64,000 bases of DNA, taken from the NCBI RefSeq assembly GCF_011765625.1, contig NZ_CP050313.1, positions 1,112,501 to 1,176,500 of the forward strand, in the 5' to 3' direction. The position numbers and the translations under genes were made by a program. Shown in pieces: positions 45,958-56,215 of this stretch; the stretch's first letter is position 1, and every line of letters starts with the position of its first letter. The notes beneath the pieces are model-generated. The model did not search any database. It was not told the DNA's origin and saw nothing but the letters and a program-made list of their open reading frames with translations. Source of the DNA: Shewanella aestuarii. Lineage in GTDB: Bacteria > Pseudomonadota > Gammaproteobacteria > Enterobacterales > Shewanellaceae.

Positions 45958-48057
45958 ATGGATGTTAAAGCAGCATTTGGGCAATTTAAACAAATAAGAC
46001 CCTCATCTTTCAAAGGTATTGGAACTCCACTTTTAGTGTTAGCTGCGCTAGGCATGGTAGTGTTGCCTATTCCTGCATTTCTGCTCGATATCTTGTTCTC
46101 ATTCAATATAGCTTTAGCGTTAGTCGTATTGTTGGTCGCGATTTATACCGATAGACCACTTGATTTTGCGGCATTTCCAACCGTACTTCTGGTTGCAACT
46201 TTACTTAGATTAGCATTAAACGTAGCCTCAACTCGGGTGGTTTTACTTGAAGGTCACAATGGTGGTGATGCCGCAGGTAAGGTGATTGAAGCCTTTGGCT
46301 CTGTGGTGATAGGCGGTAATTACGCGGTTGGTTTAGTGGTATTTTTAATTCTTATTATCATTAACTTTGCTGTAGTAACCAAAGGTGCAGGACGTATTTC
46401 AGAAGTGAGTGCCCGTTTCACCTTGGATGCCATGCCTGGTAAACAAATGGCTATTGATGCTGACTTAAATGCCGGTATCTTAAATCAGGAGCAAGCCAAA
46501 ATTCGTCGTGAAGAAGTTACCCGTGAAGCAGACTTTTACGGCGCGATGGATGGTGCCTCTAAATTTGTAAAAGGGGATGCGATTGCTGGGATCATGATTC
46601 TTGTTATCAACATCCTGGGCGGCTTTGTGATTGGTATGGTGCAGCATGGATTAGACTTTTCTAGTGCGGTTGAAATCTATACTTTACTGACAATTGGTGA
46701 TGGTTTAGTTGCTCAAATACCTGGCTTACTCTTATCTATTGCAGCGGCGTTAATGGTGACTCGTCAGAATGAGTCTGGTGATATGGGCCAGATGATGATT
46801 AGCCAAATGTTTGACAACCCCAAATCCTTAACTATTGCGGCTGGCTTATTATTTGTAATGGGTATTGTGCCTGGTATGCCTCACTTTGCATTTCTTTCTT
46901 TTGCCATCATTACTGCAGGTGCGGCTTATTTTGTTCACAAGCGGATTAACGATAAAAAGGCTCAAGCCTTAGAGCTAGCAACCAAAGGGCCAAGTGAAGT
47001 TAAAGATAAAGAACCTAAAGAGTTAAGCTGGGACGATGTGCGTCATGTTGACACTATCGGTTTAGAGGTTGGTTATCGCCTGATTCCTTTGGTTGATAAA
47101 GGTCAAGGTGGTGAATTACTGAGCAGAATTAAAGGCGTTCGTAAGAAATTGTCACAGGAGCTCGGTTTTTTAGTGCCAGCAGTGCATATTCGTGACAATC
47201 TAGACCTATCGCCAAATGCCTATCGGATCCATTTAATGGGGGTTGTGGTTGGCGAGGCTGAAGTAAGGCATGACTGCGAGTTGGCTATCAATCCAGGGCA
47301 AGTGTATGGCAAACTTGATGGTATACAAACTCGTGATCCTGCCTTTGGTTTAGAAGCGGTTTGGATAGTGCCTGAGCAACGCGAACATGCTCAAACACTT
47401 GGTTATACCGTCGTTGATACTGCAACCGTTGTTGCGACGCATATTAGTCAGTTGTTAACTAATAATGCTGCCAAGCTATTAGGTTATGAGGAAGTTCAGC
47501 AGTTAATGGATATGTTATCCAAACAATCGCCTAAGTTAGTTGATGGCTTTATTCCTGATGTTATGTCACTCGGTAATGTAGTGAAAGTGATGCAGAATTT
47601 ACTTAATGAAGGGGTATCTGTACGCGATTTACGTACGATTGTGCAAACCTTGTTGGAGTATGGTACTAAGAGTAATGACACCGAGGTATTGACCGCCGCA
47701 GTTCGTATCGCCTTAAAGCGTATGATCGTACAAGAAATATCAGGTCCTGAGTTAGAAATCCCTGTCATTACTTTGGCTCCAGAGTTGGAACAGATGTTGC
47801 ATAAATCAATGCAGGCGACAGGGGGAGAAGGACCGAATATTGAACCAGGCCTTGCAGAACGTATGCAGCAGTCGTTATTAGATGCTGCACAGAAGCAAGA
47901 AATGGTCGGTCAGCCAGCCATTTTATTGACATCAGGCATGCTCCGTTCAACCTTGTCACGATTTGTTAAGTACACTATTCCAAATTTACGGGTGATTTCT
48001 TATCAAGAAATCCCTGATGAAAAACAAATTCGAATTGTTTCAGCGGTAGGTCAATAG
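45958..48057 (+). CDS. flhA: FlhA, export-gate platform protein
   Basis: Large export-gate protein forming the cytoplasmic docking ring. The 699-aa protein has eight or so TM segments in the first 330 residues, the FHIPEP-type signature (FPTVLLVATLLRLALNVAST, GRISEVSARFTLDAMPGKQM, DADLNAGIL), and a cytoplasmic domain ending VISYQEIPDEKQIRIVSAVG. Length is typical. AAAGGC precedes the ATG. Confidence 0.96.
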   Translation: MDVKAAFGQFKQIRPSSFKGIGTPLLVLAALGMVVLPIPAFLLDILFSFNIALALVVLLVAIYTDRPLDFAAFPTVLLVATLLRLALNVASTRVVLLEGHNGGDAAGKVIEAFGSVVIGGNYAVGLVVFLILIIINFAVVTKGAGRISEVSARFTLDAMPGKQMAIDADLNAGILNQEQAKIRREEVTREADFYGAMDGASKFVKGDAIAGIMILVINILGGFVIGMVQHGLDFSSAVEIYTLLTIGDGLVAQIPGLLLSIAAALMVTRQNESGDMGQMMISQMFDNPKSLTIAAGLLFVMGIVPGMPHFAFLSFAIITAGAAYFVHKRINDKKAQALELATKGPSEVKDKEPKELSWDDVRHVDTIGLEVGYRLIPLVDKGQGGELLSRIKGVRKKLSQELGFLVPAVHIRDNLDLSPNAYRIHLMGVVVGEAEVRHDCELAINPGQVYGKLDGIQTRDPAFGLEAVWIVPEQREHAQTLGYTVVDTATVVATHISQLLTNNAAKLLGYEEVQQLMDMLSKQSPKLVDGFIPDVMSLGNVVKVMQNLLNEGVSVRDLRTIVQTLLEYGTKSNDTEVLTAAVRIALKRMIVQEISGPELEIPVITLAPELEQMLHKSMQATGGEGPNIEPGLAERMQQSLLDAAQKQEMVGQPAILLTSGMLRSTLSRFVKYTIPNLRVISYQEIPDEKQIRIVSAVGQ

Positions 48058-48087
48058 TGATAACGTCTGAATTAAGAGGTGGGTTAA

Positions 48088-49476
48088 GTGAAAATTAAAC
48101 GATTTTTTGCCAAAGACATGCGCGCAGCGTTAGCGCAAGTTAAAGAGACCCTAGGTTCTGACGCTGTCATTATGTCGAATAAAAAAGTGGCAGGGGGCAT
48201 TGAAATTGTCGCGGCAGTGGATTACGACGAACCTAAAGTTAATGTCGCCATGAAAACGCCAGCACCGGGCTTTATGGACATCAGTGAAGACAGGGTATCG
48301 CTTGCATCAAGTTCAACCATTAAAGCGCAAACCAAAGTTAGCCCACCACCGGTTGCTGATTCTTTACAAGCACTATTAGAAAAACAACAAAGCCGCTTGA
48401 GCCAACAGTTACAGCCTCAATCTGATGAGCCCGATTTACCAGAGTGGGCTCGCCAACTCCAAGGGGCTAAAGAAGGTAAAACACCAAAACCTCAATTCCA
48501 GCAAGCTGTATTTGATAAGCCTGTAAAAAGTAATAAAGCACAATCAGCTGAAATTAATGAGTTACGTGAGGAAATGGCATCGTTACGCAGCTTACTCACT
48601 CACCAAGTATCATCTTTGATGAATGACCAAAAAAAACGCAAAGACCCTGTGGGTGCTATGCTTGAAAGTAAATTACTTGCAGCAGAGTTTTCTGCGCCAG
48701 TAGCAGCTAAGTTAGCAGGGTTAAGTCAACATTATACACCAGCAGATTTAGTGCGTTCGTTGCCGCAAAGTTTAGCCAATTTACTTGATAATCAAGGTGA
48801 CGATATCGTAAAACGCGGCGGCGTGGTGGCGTTTGTGGGGCCAACAGGTGTTGGTAAAACAACATCGTTAGCTAAAATTGCCGCCCGCTTTGCCGCTCAT
48901 CATGGCGCAGAGCAGGTTGCGTTAATTACTACCGATCATTATCGCATTGGAGCCTATGAGCAATTAGCAACTTATGGCAAAATAATGGGGTGCCCCGTTA
49001 AGCAAGCACATGATCTTGCAGAACTTGAACAAATTTTATACCAGTTTAGAAATCGTAAACTCGTGTTAATTGATACCGCCGGTATGGGGCAGCGTGATAT
49101 GCGCTTATATCAACAACTTGATAATTTAACGGCAAATAGTCGAATTCCTATTCGTAGTTATTTAGTGATGTCGGCAACTGGCCAGCGTCGCGTTTTACAA
49201 GATGCTGTTGAACATTTTAAACGCATCCCATTATCCGGTGCGATTTTAACAAAATTAGATGAATCAGTATCGATTGCAGGAGCGCTGAGCGTTCTGATTC
49301 AAAATGAGTTACCATTAAGCTATGTTACTGATGGCCAACGTGTTCCAGAAGACATGAAAGTCGCAGATACCTTAGCTTTGGCTAAGCAAGCGTTAGCCGC
49401 TTTAAATGAAACCGAACAACCAATGTCTCAAGACGCAGCGGCATGGTCCAATGATATGGCTTATGCATTCGAGTAA
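48088..49476 (+). CDS. flhF: FlhF, SRP-like GTPase for polar flagellum placement
   Basis: Marks the pole for flagellum assembly. The 462-aa protein has the N-terminal MKIKRFFAKDMRAALAQVKE with LGSDAVIMSNKKV, a variable Gln/Pro-rich middle, and an SRP-type NG domain: G1 FVGPTGVGKTTSLAKIAARF, TTDHYRIGAYEQL, LIDTAGMGQRD and LTKLDES. It starts with GTG after AGAGGTGGG. It is followed by flhG, its antagonist, in the conserved order. Confidence 0.95.
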   Translation: MKIKRFFAKDMRAALAQVKETLGSDAVIMSNKKVAGGIEIVAAVDYDEPKVNVAMKTPAPGFMDISEDRVSLASSSTIKAQTKVSPPPVADSLQALLEKQQSRLSQQLQPQSDEPDLPEWARQLQGAKEGKTPKPQFQQAVFDKPVKSNKAQSAEINELREEMASLRSLLTHQVSSLMNDQKKRKDPVGAMLESKLLAAEFSAPVAAKLAGLSQHYTPADLVRSLPQSLANLLDNQGDDIVKRGGVVAFVGPTGVGKTTSLAKIAARFAAHHGAEQVALITTDHYRIGAYEQLATYGKIMGCPVKQAHDLAELEQILYQFRNRKLVLIDTAGMGQRDMRLYQQLDNLTANSRIPIRSYLVMSATGQRRVLQDAVEHFKRIPLSGAILTKLDESVSIAGALSVLIQNELPLSYVTDGQRVPEDMKVADTLALAKQALAALNETEQPMSQDAAAWSNDMAYAFE

Positions 49477-49480
49477 TAAT

Positions 49481-50362
49481 ATGACCCGTGATCAAGCAAG
49501 TGGTTTACGTATGATGAATCAACCTAATAACGAAAAAGTTAAAGTAATTGCCGTATCCGGTGGTAAAGGCGGGGTCGGTAAAACCAGTGTGTCGATAAAC
49601 ACTGCCGTAGCGTTAGCAGAAAAAGGTAAGCGAGTGTTGGTGTTAGATGCCGACTTAGGCCTAGCTAACGTTGATGTCATGCTAGGTATTCGCGCTGAGA
49701 AAAATTTATCTCACGTGTTATCTGGTGATGCAGAATTAGACGACATTATTGTTCGCGGCCCTAAAGGTATTGGTATTGTGCCTGCCACATCTGGCACACA
49801 AGCAATGGTTGAGTTAACGCAAGCTCAACATGCTGGCTTAATTCGAGCCTTCAGTGAAATGCGCACTCAATTTGACATTTTAATTGTTGATACCGCTGCA
49901 GGTATCTCTGATATGGTGTTAAGTTTTTCACGCGCATCGCAAGATGTCTTGATTGTGGTGTGTGATGAACCCACCTCAATAACTGACGCATATGCACTGA
50001 TAAAAATCTTAAGTCGTGAGCATGGGGTGTTCCACTTCAAAATAGTTGCAAATATGGTGCGAAGTTTGCGCGAAGGTATGGAATTGTTTGCTAAACTCAG
50101 TAAAGTGACTGACAGATTTCTTGATGTTGCACTTGAACTTGTTGCAACAGTGCCATTTGATGAAAATTTAAGAAAATCAGTACGTAAGCAAAAATTGGTA
50201 GTGGAAGCTTTTCCTAAATCGCCTTCCGCCATCGCTTACCATGGATTAGCAAATAAAATTATGAGTTGGCCGGTTCCACAGCAGCCTGGTGGACACCTTG
50301 AGTTTTTTGTTGAGCGCCTAGTGCAACGTAAAGAAACACAAGAGGGTAGAGCGAGTGAATAA
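49481..50362 (+). CDS. flhG: FlhG (FleN), MinD-like flagellar number regulator
   Basis: ATPase that limits flagellar number and acts on FlhF and FlrA. The 293-aa protein has the deviant Walker A VSGGKGGVGKTSVSINTAVA (about residues 22-41), the DADLGLANVDVMLG switch, LIVDTAAGISD and a C-terminal amphipathic region. ATG 49481 is chosen; an upstream extension to 49406 overlaps flhF and is not conserved-looking. The upstream RBS is poor (GAGTAATA). Overlaps fliA by 8 nt. Confidence 0.94.
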   Translation: MTRDQASGLRMMNQPNNEKVKVIAVSGGKGGVGKTSVSINTAVALAEKGKRVLVLDADLGLANVDVMLGIRAEKNLSHVLSGDAELDDIIVRGPKGIGIVPATSGTQAMVELTQAQHAGLIRAFSEMRTQFDILIVDTAAGISDMVLSFSRASQDVLIVVCDEPTSITDAYALIKILSREHGVFHFKIVANMVRSLREGMELFAKLSKVTDRFLDVALELVATVPFDENLRKSVRKQKLVVEAFPKSPSAIAYHGLANKIMSWPVPQQPGGHLEFFVERLVQRKETQEGRASE

Positions 50363-51074
50363 AGCCGCAGCGTATACTCAGTTCGATAATAAAACATCCG
50401 TTGTTGAACAGTATGCTCCGCTGGTAAAGAGAATTGCCCATCATATGCTGGCTCGATTGCCTGCATCGGTGCAACTCGATGACTTGTTGCAGTCAGGCAT
50501 GATTGGTTTATTGGAGGCATCGTCAAAATTTGACGGCAGCAAAGGAGCAAAATTTGAAACCTTTGCAGGCATCCGCATCCGAGGTGCTATGATTGATGAA
50601 ATACGCCGTGGTGATTGGGTGCCTCGATCAGTACATCGTAATCATCGTCGAGTTGCACAAGTGATTGATGAGTTAGAGCAAGAGCTTGGCCGAGATGCCC
50701 GTGATACAGAAATTGCAGAAAAACTTGATATGTCGCTCAATGAGTACCATCATATTTTAAATGATGTTTCTGTTGGGAAAATCATAGGCATAGAAGATTT
50801 AGGCGTTTCTCAAGATGTGCTAGTCACGGAAGGTGATACACCAGACGAAACATTTGAATCTTTAGCTGAGACTCAATTCCAATCCGCAATGGTTGAAGCA
50901 ATTAAAACATTGCCAGAAAGAGATGCATTAGTGCTTTCGTTGTATTATGACGAAGCATTAAACTTAAAAGAAATTGGTGCAGTTCTTGATGTCAGCGAAT
51001 CGAGGGTTAGCCAGATATTAAGTCAGGCTATGCTCAGATTGAAAGGCAAGCTCAAGCATTGGACACAACAATAA
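50355..51074 (+). CDS. fliA: FliA, sigma28 flagellar sigma factor
   Basis: Directs late flagellar transcription; bound by FlgM. The 239-aa protein has region 2 (PLVKRIAHHMLARLPASVQL, DDLLQSGMIGLLEASSKFD, FETFAGIRIRGAMIDEIRRG), region 3 (VAQVIDELEQELGRDARD) and region 4 (LPERDALVLSLYYDEALNLK, EIGAVLDVSESRVSQI). GTG start at 50355, inside the flhG end, preceded by AGAGGGTAGAG. One near-consensus target site is in this window, before the second flagellin. Confidence 0.96.
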   Translation: MNKAAAYTQFDNKTSVVEQYAPLVKRIAHHMLARLPASVQLDDLLQSGMIGLLEASSKFDGSKGAKFETFAGIRIRGAMIDEIRRGDWVPRSVHRNHRRVAQVIDELEQELGRDARDTEIAEKLDMSLNEYHHILNDVSVGKIIGIEDLGVSQDVLVTEGDTPDETFESLAETQFQSAMVEAIKTLPERDALVLSLYYDEALNLKEIGAVLDVSESRVSQILSQAMLRLKGKLKHWTQQ

Positions 51075-51117
51075 TTATTAATTAGAGCACTAGAGTATCA
51101 GCTCACCGGAGGAAACC

Positions 51118-51501
51118 TTGGACAAGAATATGAAGATTCTCATTGTTGACGATTTTTCAACAATGAGACGTATCATCAAGAACTTGTTGCGAGACTTGGG
51201 CTTTAACAATACCCAAGAAGCAGACGATGGCTCAACAGCCCTACCTATGTTGCAAAAAGGCGATTTTGACTTTGTTGTAACAGATTGGAACATGCCAGGT
51301 ATGCAAGGCATCGACTTATTAAAAGCCATAAGAGCTGACGATTCATTAAAGCATTTACCCGTGTTAATGGTAACTGCTGAAGCTAAACGTGAGCAGATTA
51401 TTGCTGCGGCGCAAGCTGGTGTAAACGGTTATGTTGTCAAACCTTTTACTGCAGCTACCCTAAAAGAGAAGTTAGACAAGATTTTTGAACGTCTCGCTTA
51501 A
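51118..51501 (+). CDS. cheY: CheY, chemotaxis response regulator
   Basis: Carries phosphate from CheA to FliM. The 127-aa single receiver domain has the acidic pair at 11-12, phospho-Asp56 in VVTDWNMPG, and VTAEAKRE / VVKPFTA with the conserved Thr and Lys. TTG 51118 is chosen because GGAGGA lies 7 nt upstream and the [14 protein letters not shown] start is the familiar Shewanella form; ATG 51130 is the alternative. Followed 13 nt later by cheZ. Confidence 0.95.
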   Translation: MDKNMKILIVDDFSTMRRIIKNLLRDLGFNNTQEADDGSTALPMLQKGDFDFVVTDWNMPGMQGIDLLKAIRADDSLKHLPVLMVTAEAKREQIIAAAQAGVNGYVVKPFTAATLKEKLDKIFERLA

Positions 51502-51514
51502 GCAAGGATAAGTT

Positions 51515-52249
51515 ATGCCGGCATCAACATCGGGATTAATCTCTCTCGAACAGGCCCAGCAACTTGTTGAACTGCTTAGTGCGGGAGAGCAAGAAAAAGC
51601 TGATGAAGTCGTTAGAGAGCTCGCTACACCATTACAGCGAGAATTATTTGAAGAAGTGGGTAAATTAACTCGCCAACTTCACAATGCTCTGCAAGACTTC
51701 CAATTGGATAACCGTTTAACTGAATTGGCGACGACTGAAATACCGGACGCTAAAGAAAGATTAAACTACGTTATTGATATGACTGAACAAGCTGCAAATA
51801 AAACAATGGATGCAGTTGAAGAATGTCTACCTTTGGCCGATACAATAATCAGTAATATACAGTCAGTTACACCTATGTGGGATAAATTGATGAAAAGAGA
51901 CATTGAGCTCAGCGAATTTAAGACGCTTTGCTACGATGTTCAGCAATTTATGTCGCACAGTGAGCATGACTCGAATCGATTGCGACAATTACTCAATGAA
52001 ATTCTTATGGCACAAGATTTCCAAGATTTAACGGGGCAAATGATCCGTCGAGTGATTGATTTGGTTCGTGAAGTTGAAAGTAATCTTGTTTCTATGTTGA
52101 CGGTATTTGGCGACCAACCGTTATCGGAAACTGTTGCAAAAGATAATAAGATAGAAGCAGAAGGCCCCATTATGAATGCCGAACTGCGTGATGATGTAGT
52201 GGCTGGCCAAGATGAAGTCGACGATCTGCTATCTAGTCTGGGTTTCTAA
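51515..52249 (+). CDS. cheZ: CheZ, CheY-P phosphatase
   Basis: Terminates the CheY signal. The 244-aa helical protein has the four-helix bundle with the catalytic region ILMAQDFQDLTGQMIRRVID (Asp and Gln active residues within MAQDFQDLTGQ) and the C-terminal CheY-binding tail DEVDDLLSSLGF. Length is a little over E. coli CheZ. Followed 15 nt later by cheA. Confidence 0.95.
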   Translation: MPASTSGLISLEQAQQLVELLSAGEQEKADEVVRELATPLQRELFEEVGKLTRQLHNALQDFQLDNRLTELATTEIPDAKERLNYVIDMTEQAANKTMDAVEECLPLADTIISNIQSVTPMWDKLMKRDIELSEFKTLCYDVQQFMSHSEHDSNRLRQLLNEILMAQDFQDLTGQMIRRVIDLVREVESNLVSMLTVFGDQPLSETVAKDNKIEAEGPIMNAELRDDVVAGQDEVDDLLSSLGF

Positions 52250-52264
52250 TTAGGAGTCAATTTA

Positions 52265-54475
52265 ATGTCATTTGATGTTGATGAAGAGATACTCCAGGAC
52301 TTTTTAATTGAAGCTGGTGAGATTTTAGAGCTTCTACAAGAGCAACTTGTCGCTCTTGAAAATAATCCTGATGACAGCGATTTATTAAATGCGATTTTTC
52401 GTGGCTTTCATACCGTTAAAGGCGGTGCTGGCTTTTTAAGTCTGACACCAATGGTAGATGTATGTCATGAAGCCGAAAACACCTTTGATTTGTTAAGAAC
52501 AGCTAAACGAAGTGTCAATGCGGAGCTGATGGATATTATCCTGCAAGCCGTTGATGCCATTAACACGATGTTTGCACAAACTCAGCAAGGTGAACAACAA
52601 GATCCTGCCGATCCTGAATTGCTTGATAAATTGAAGTTGCTGAGTTCAGGTGCTCCGCTGCCATCAGAGTTGGGTGAAACCTATGAAGAAGTGACCGAAG
52701 AGTCAGTTGTTGAGCTCGTAGAAGAAATCTCTACAACATCAGAGCCTGAGGTGATTGAAGATAGTCCAGCATCTGCATCGATTGATGAAATTGATGAATC
52801 CGAATTTGAAGCCTTATTAGACGCACTACATGGGCAAGGCAAAAGCCCGACTAGCTCAAGTGTCGTTCAGTCAACAAACGAGCAAGTCGCTCCCCCGCCA
52901 ACAACCAGTGCAGCCACAAACAGTGACGAGATAACCGACGATGAATTTGAAGCGCTGTTAGATGAGCTTCATGGCTCAGGTTCATTTAAAGCACCAGGTG
53001 TTAATCCAGCTCCTGCTGTAATCGAAGAGCCTAAGCAATTAGTTGATTCAGATGATATTACAGATGATGAATTTGAAAGATTGCTTGATGAGTTGCACGG
53101 TAAAGGTGCTGCGCCAACAAAATCTGTAGAATCATCCACTATCGAGGCAGCCGTAACAGATAAAGTAAGTCAACCTGTTGCTGCCAAAACGGTTAATGTT
53201 GCCCCGGCTGTTAAAGCTAAACCTGCTCCTGCGGCTAAAGAGCCTGAGGTGATGAAAGATAAAGCGCCAGCAAAAGCTGCGCCATCAGTGCCGCAAGGTG
53301 AGACAACGGTGCGGGTTGATACCTCACGTTTAGATCAAATCATGAATATGGTTGGTGAACTTGTGTTAGTTCGCAACCGATTAGTCAGTTTAGGCGTAAC
53401 TCGTGAAGACGAAGAAATGTCTAAAGCTTTAGCTAACCTTGATTTAGTAACTGCAGATCTTCAGGGTGCAGTAATGAAAACTCGAATGCAGCCAATTAAA
53501 AAGGTATTTGGTCGCTTTCCTAGAGTTGTTCGAGATCTCGCACGGACCTTAAACAAAGAAATTGATCTCATTCTAATTGGTGAAGAGACCGATTTGGATA
53601 AGAACTTAGTCGAGGCATTAGCAGACCCTTTAGTTCACTTAGTCAGAAACTCCGTTGATCATGGCATCGAAATGCCCATCACGCGTGAAGCAAACGGTAA
53701 GCCACGCACTGGTACCATCACATTATCGGCCAGCCAAGAAGGCGATCACATCTTATTGAAAATTGAAGATGATGGCGCAGGCATGGACCCTAACAAGTTA
53801 AAACAGATTGCGATCAGCCGCGGGGTGCTTGATGAAGACGCCGCTGCAAGAATGACAGATAATGAAGCATATAATTTAATTTTTGCACCGGGCTTTTCTA
53901 CTAAAGTTGAAATTTCAGATATTTCTGGACGTGGTGTTGGTATGGATGTGGTTAAAACCCGCATCACTCAACTTAACGGCACGGTTCATATTGATTCAAT
54001 GCTTGGAAAGGGCACTGTCTTAGAAATTAAAGTGCCACTTACGTTAGCGATTATGCCAACCTTAATGGTTGATGTGTCTAAACAAGTGTTTGCTTTGCCG
54101 CTTTCAAGCGTAAATGAAATCTTCCATCTTGATTTAACCAAAACCAATATTGTTGATGGTCAATTAACGGTTATTGTTCGTGATAAAGCCGTACCATTAT
54201 TTTACTTAGAGCATTGGTTACATCGTAACAAAACTAAGTTTAAACATGGTGATAAAAAACATGGTCATGTTGTGATTGTACAACTGGGCACCATGCAAAT
54301 AGGCTTTGTTGTTGACGCCCTAATTGGTCAAGAAGAGGTGGTTATTAAGCCATTGGGTAGTATGCTTCAAGGCACGCCGGGCATGGCTGGTGCAACTATT
54401 ACCTCTGATGGTGGCATCGCGTTAATTTTAGATGTTCCTGGTTTATTAAAACATTACGCCAAAAATAAAAAATAA
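52265..54475 (+). CDS. cheA: CheA, chemotaxis histidine kinase
   Basis: Core kinase of the chemosensory array. The 736-aa protein has P1 with His49 in [13 protein letters not shown], a long acidic linker in place of a clear P2 domain, P3 dimerisation ([20 protein letters not shown]), P4 kinase ([33 protein letters not shown]) and P5 CheW-like domain. The linker holds three copies of a 16-residue motif, residues 175-190, 222-237 and 264-279, consensus [16 protein letters not shown]. These may be docking sites for ParP (encoded downstream). GGAG precedes the ATG. Confidence 0.95.
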   Translation: MSFDVDEEILQDFLIEAGEILELLQEQLVALENNPDDSDLLNAIFRGFHTVKGGAGFLSLTPMVDVCHEAENTFDLLRTAKRSVNAELMDIILQAVDAINTMFAQTQQGEQQDPADPELLDKLKLLSSGAPLPSELGETYEEVTEESVVELVEEISTTSEPEVIEDSPASASIDEIDESEFEALLDALHGQGKSPTSSSVVQSTNEQVAPPPTTSAATNSDEITDDEFEALLDELHGSGSFKAPGVNPAPAVIEEPKQLVDSDDITDDEFERLLDELHGKGAAPTKSVESSTIEAAVTDKVSQPVAAKTVNVAPAVKAKPAPAAKEPEVMKDKAPAKAAPSVPQGETTVRVDTSRLDQIMNMVGELVLVRNRLVSLGVTREDEEMSKALANLDLVTADLQGAVMKTRMQPIKKVFGRFPRVVRDLARTLNKEIDLILIGEETDLDKNLVEALADPLVHLVRNSVDHGIEMPITREANGKPRTGTITLSASQEGDHILLKIEDDGAGMDPNKLKQIAISRGVLDEDAAARMTDNEAYNLIFAPGFSTKVEISDISGRGVGMDVVKTRITQLNGTVHIDSMLGKGTVLEIKVPLTLAIMPTLMVDVSKQVFALPLSSVNEIFHLDLTKTNIVDGQLTVIVRDKAVPLFYLEHWLHRNKTKFKHGDKKHGHVVIVQLGTMQIGFVVDALIGQEEVVIKPLGSMLQGTPGMAGATITSDGGIALILDVPGLLKHYAKNKK

Positions 54476-54498
54476 AGTTCCATTATTTAAGGAATGAA

Positions 54499-55701
54499 AT
54501 GGCTATAAAAGTACTCGTAGTTGATGATTCAAGCTTTTTTCGACGTCGGGTCAGTGAAATTGTTAATCAAGATCCTGATCTCGAAGTTGTTGCGGTTGCT
54601 GTTAATGGGCAAGAAGCGGTGAAAATGGCCGCTGAGTTGAATCCTCAAGTCATTACGATGGATATTGAAATGCCTGTCATGGATGGCATTACCGCCGTCC
54701 GTGAAATTATGGCCTCGAATCCAATTCCCATTTTAATGTTTTCATCATTAACCCATGATGGTGCTAAAGCTACTTTGGACGCATTAGAGGCCGGCGCGTT
54801 AGATTTTTTACCCAAGCGCTTTGAAGATATCGCAACTAACAAAGAAGACGCGATATCTTTATTGCAACAGCGTATCAAGACCTTGGGACGACGTCGCCTT
54901 TACCGCCCTATAAGCCGGATACCTTCGGTGAGTTCCAGTCACAGTAGTATCTCAAGTCGTGCAAGTTTGTCCACGACGGGAACGGCAAGTTTAGCTTCAG
55001 CTCGACAACTTGAACCTAGATCAACTTCACCATTGTCAAGCAGAGCTCTATCGTCAGGTATGACCGACCCACGTACTAAGCCTGTTGTGAGTTCTTCAGT
55101 TTCTTCAATTCGTCCTAGTGGCAAAAGTTATAAGTTGTTACTGATAGGCACCTCTACAGGTGGCCCTGTGGCATTGCAGAAAGTGTTGACGCAATTTCCA
55201 AGTAATTACCCTCATCCCATTTTACTGATACAGCATATGCCTGCTGCATTCACACCAGCGTTTGCTGCGCGTTTAAATAGTTTGTGCAAGATCAGTGTTA
55301 AAGAGGCCGAGAATGGTGATCAATTAAAACCAGGTTGTGCATACTTAGCGCCAGGAGGAATGCAACTCTTAGTGGAAAAGACGGCAGGAACAGGGCGACT
55401 GAAAGTGATTGCCGGTAACGTTGATATGAATTATAAGCCTTGTGTTGATATCACTTTTGCATCGGCCTCAAAAGCTTTTGGAGGGGATATTCTTGCTGTG
55501 GTACTGACGGGAATGGGCGCAGACGGTAGAGAAGGCGCTCGTATGTTAAAAAATGCTGGGGCCAACATTTGGGCTCAAGATGAAGCAAGTTGTGTGGTTT
55601 ATGGCATGCCGCAAGCCATTGCAGCCGCTGGGTTAGCAAGCCATTCGATTAGTTTAGATAATATGGCAGAAGCGATATTGAAAGAGACGCATCATGGCTA
55701 A
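54499..55701 (+). CDS. cheB: CheB, receptor methylesterase
   Basis: Removes receptor methyl groups when phosphorylated. The 400-aa protein has a receiver domain with acidic residues 9-10 and phospho-Asp55 ([12 protein letters not shown]), a 75-residue Ser/Arg/Pro-rich linker (about 133-209) longer than the enteric one, and the esterase domain with Ser219 in IGTSTGGP, His246 in LIQHMP, and the Asp in GMGADG. The RBS is AAGGAA. Its stop overlaps an upstream reading of the next gene. Confidence 0.95.
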   Translation: MAIKVLVVDDSSFFRRRVSEIVNQDPDLEVVAVAVNGQEAVKMAAELNPQVITMDIEMPVMDGITAVREIMASNPIPILMFSSLTHDGAKATLDALEAGALDFLPKRFEDIATNKEDAISLLQQRIKTLGRRRLYRPISRIPSVSSSHSSISSRASLSTTGTASLASARQLEPRSTSPLSSRALSSGMTDPRTKPVVSSSVSSIRPSGKSYKLLLIGTSTGGPVALQKVLTQFPSNYPHPILLIQHMPAAFTPAFAARLNSLCKISVKEAENGDQLKPGCAYLAPGGMQLLVEKTAGTGRLKVIAGNVDMNYKPCVDITFASASKAFGGDILAVVLTGMGADGREGARMLKNAGANIWAQDEASCVVYGMPQAIAAAGLASHSISLDNMAEAILKETHHG

Positions 55702-55735
55702 TGGGTATCTACATCATCAAAATAAAGGTAGTGTA

Positions 55736-56194
55736 ATGCCTAATTTGATGTTGTTTTTATTAACCATTGCCGTTATTTTTTTGGCTGGACTGTACTTTGA
55801 AACCTTACGTAAAAATACCAAACTAGAAGCCGAAGTTGCCCGTTTAGAAAGCACTCAAGTGTTACTGATGGTACCAGATGAACAAGCTGAAGACATTGCC
55901 AACTGGTTAAAACAACACCCTGATCAAACTGATGCCATTATTGAATTTGCCTCAGATAAAAATAGTTCGACAAACACAAAAAGTGTGCTGTTGGGACCTA
56001 ATGCTCAACCCGATAAATCAAGTCCAACACAGGCTGTTAATCAGCAAACCAATAACATGGTTTCACCACAATCTGATGTCATTATTTCAGAAAATGAAGA
56101 TGGTGTGAAAGTGATTAGTTTACCCAACGGTGGTATTAGGGTGACTACTCGAGAGTTAGATGAGACTGAGTCAAAGAAACCGTTAATGGATTAA
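55736..56194 (+). CDS. Small bitopic membrane protein between cheB and parC
   Basis: Function unknown. The 152-aa protein has one N-terminal TM segment (residues 4-20; LMLFLLTIAVIFLAGLY), a short coiled coil (LRKNTKLEAEVARLESTQVL), a conserved-looking VPDEQAEDIANWLKQHPDQT segment, and a Gln/Asn/Ser-rich linker ending in IISENEDGVKVISLPNGGIR. ATG 55736 is preferred because the TM segment starts at once and AAGGTAG precedes it; an ATG at 55694 overlapping cheB adds 14 polar residues. Position suggests a polar or chemosensory role (inference). Confidence 0.7.
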   Translation: MPNLMLFLLTIAVIFLAGLYFETLRKNTKLEAEVARLESTQVLLMVPDEQAEDIANWLKQHPDQTDAIIEFASDKNSSTNTKSVLLGPNAQPDKSSPTQAVNQQTNNMVSPQSDVIISENEDGVKVISLPNGGIRVTTRELDETESKKPLMD

Positions 56195-56215
56195 ACTTAG
56201 GCGAGGGATATATAT

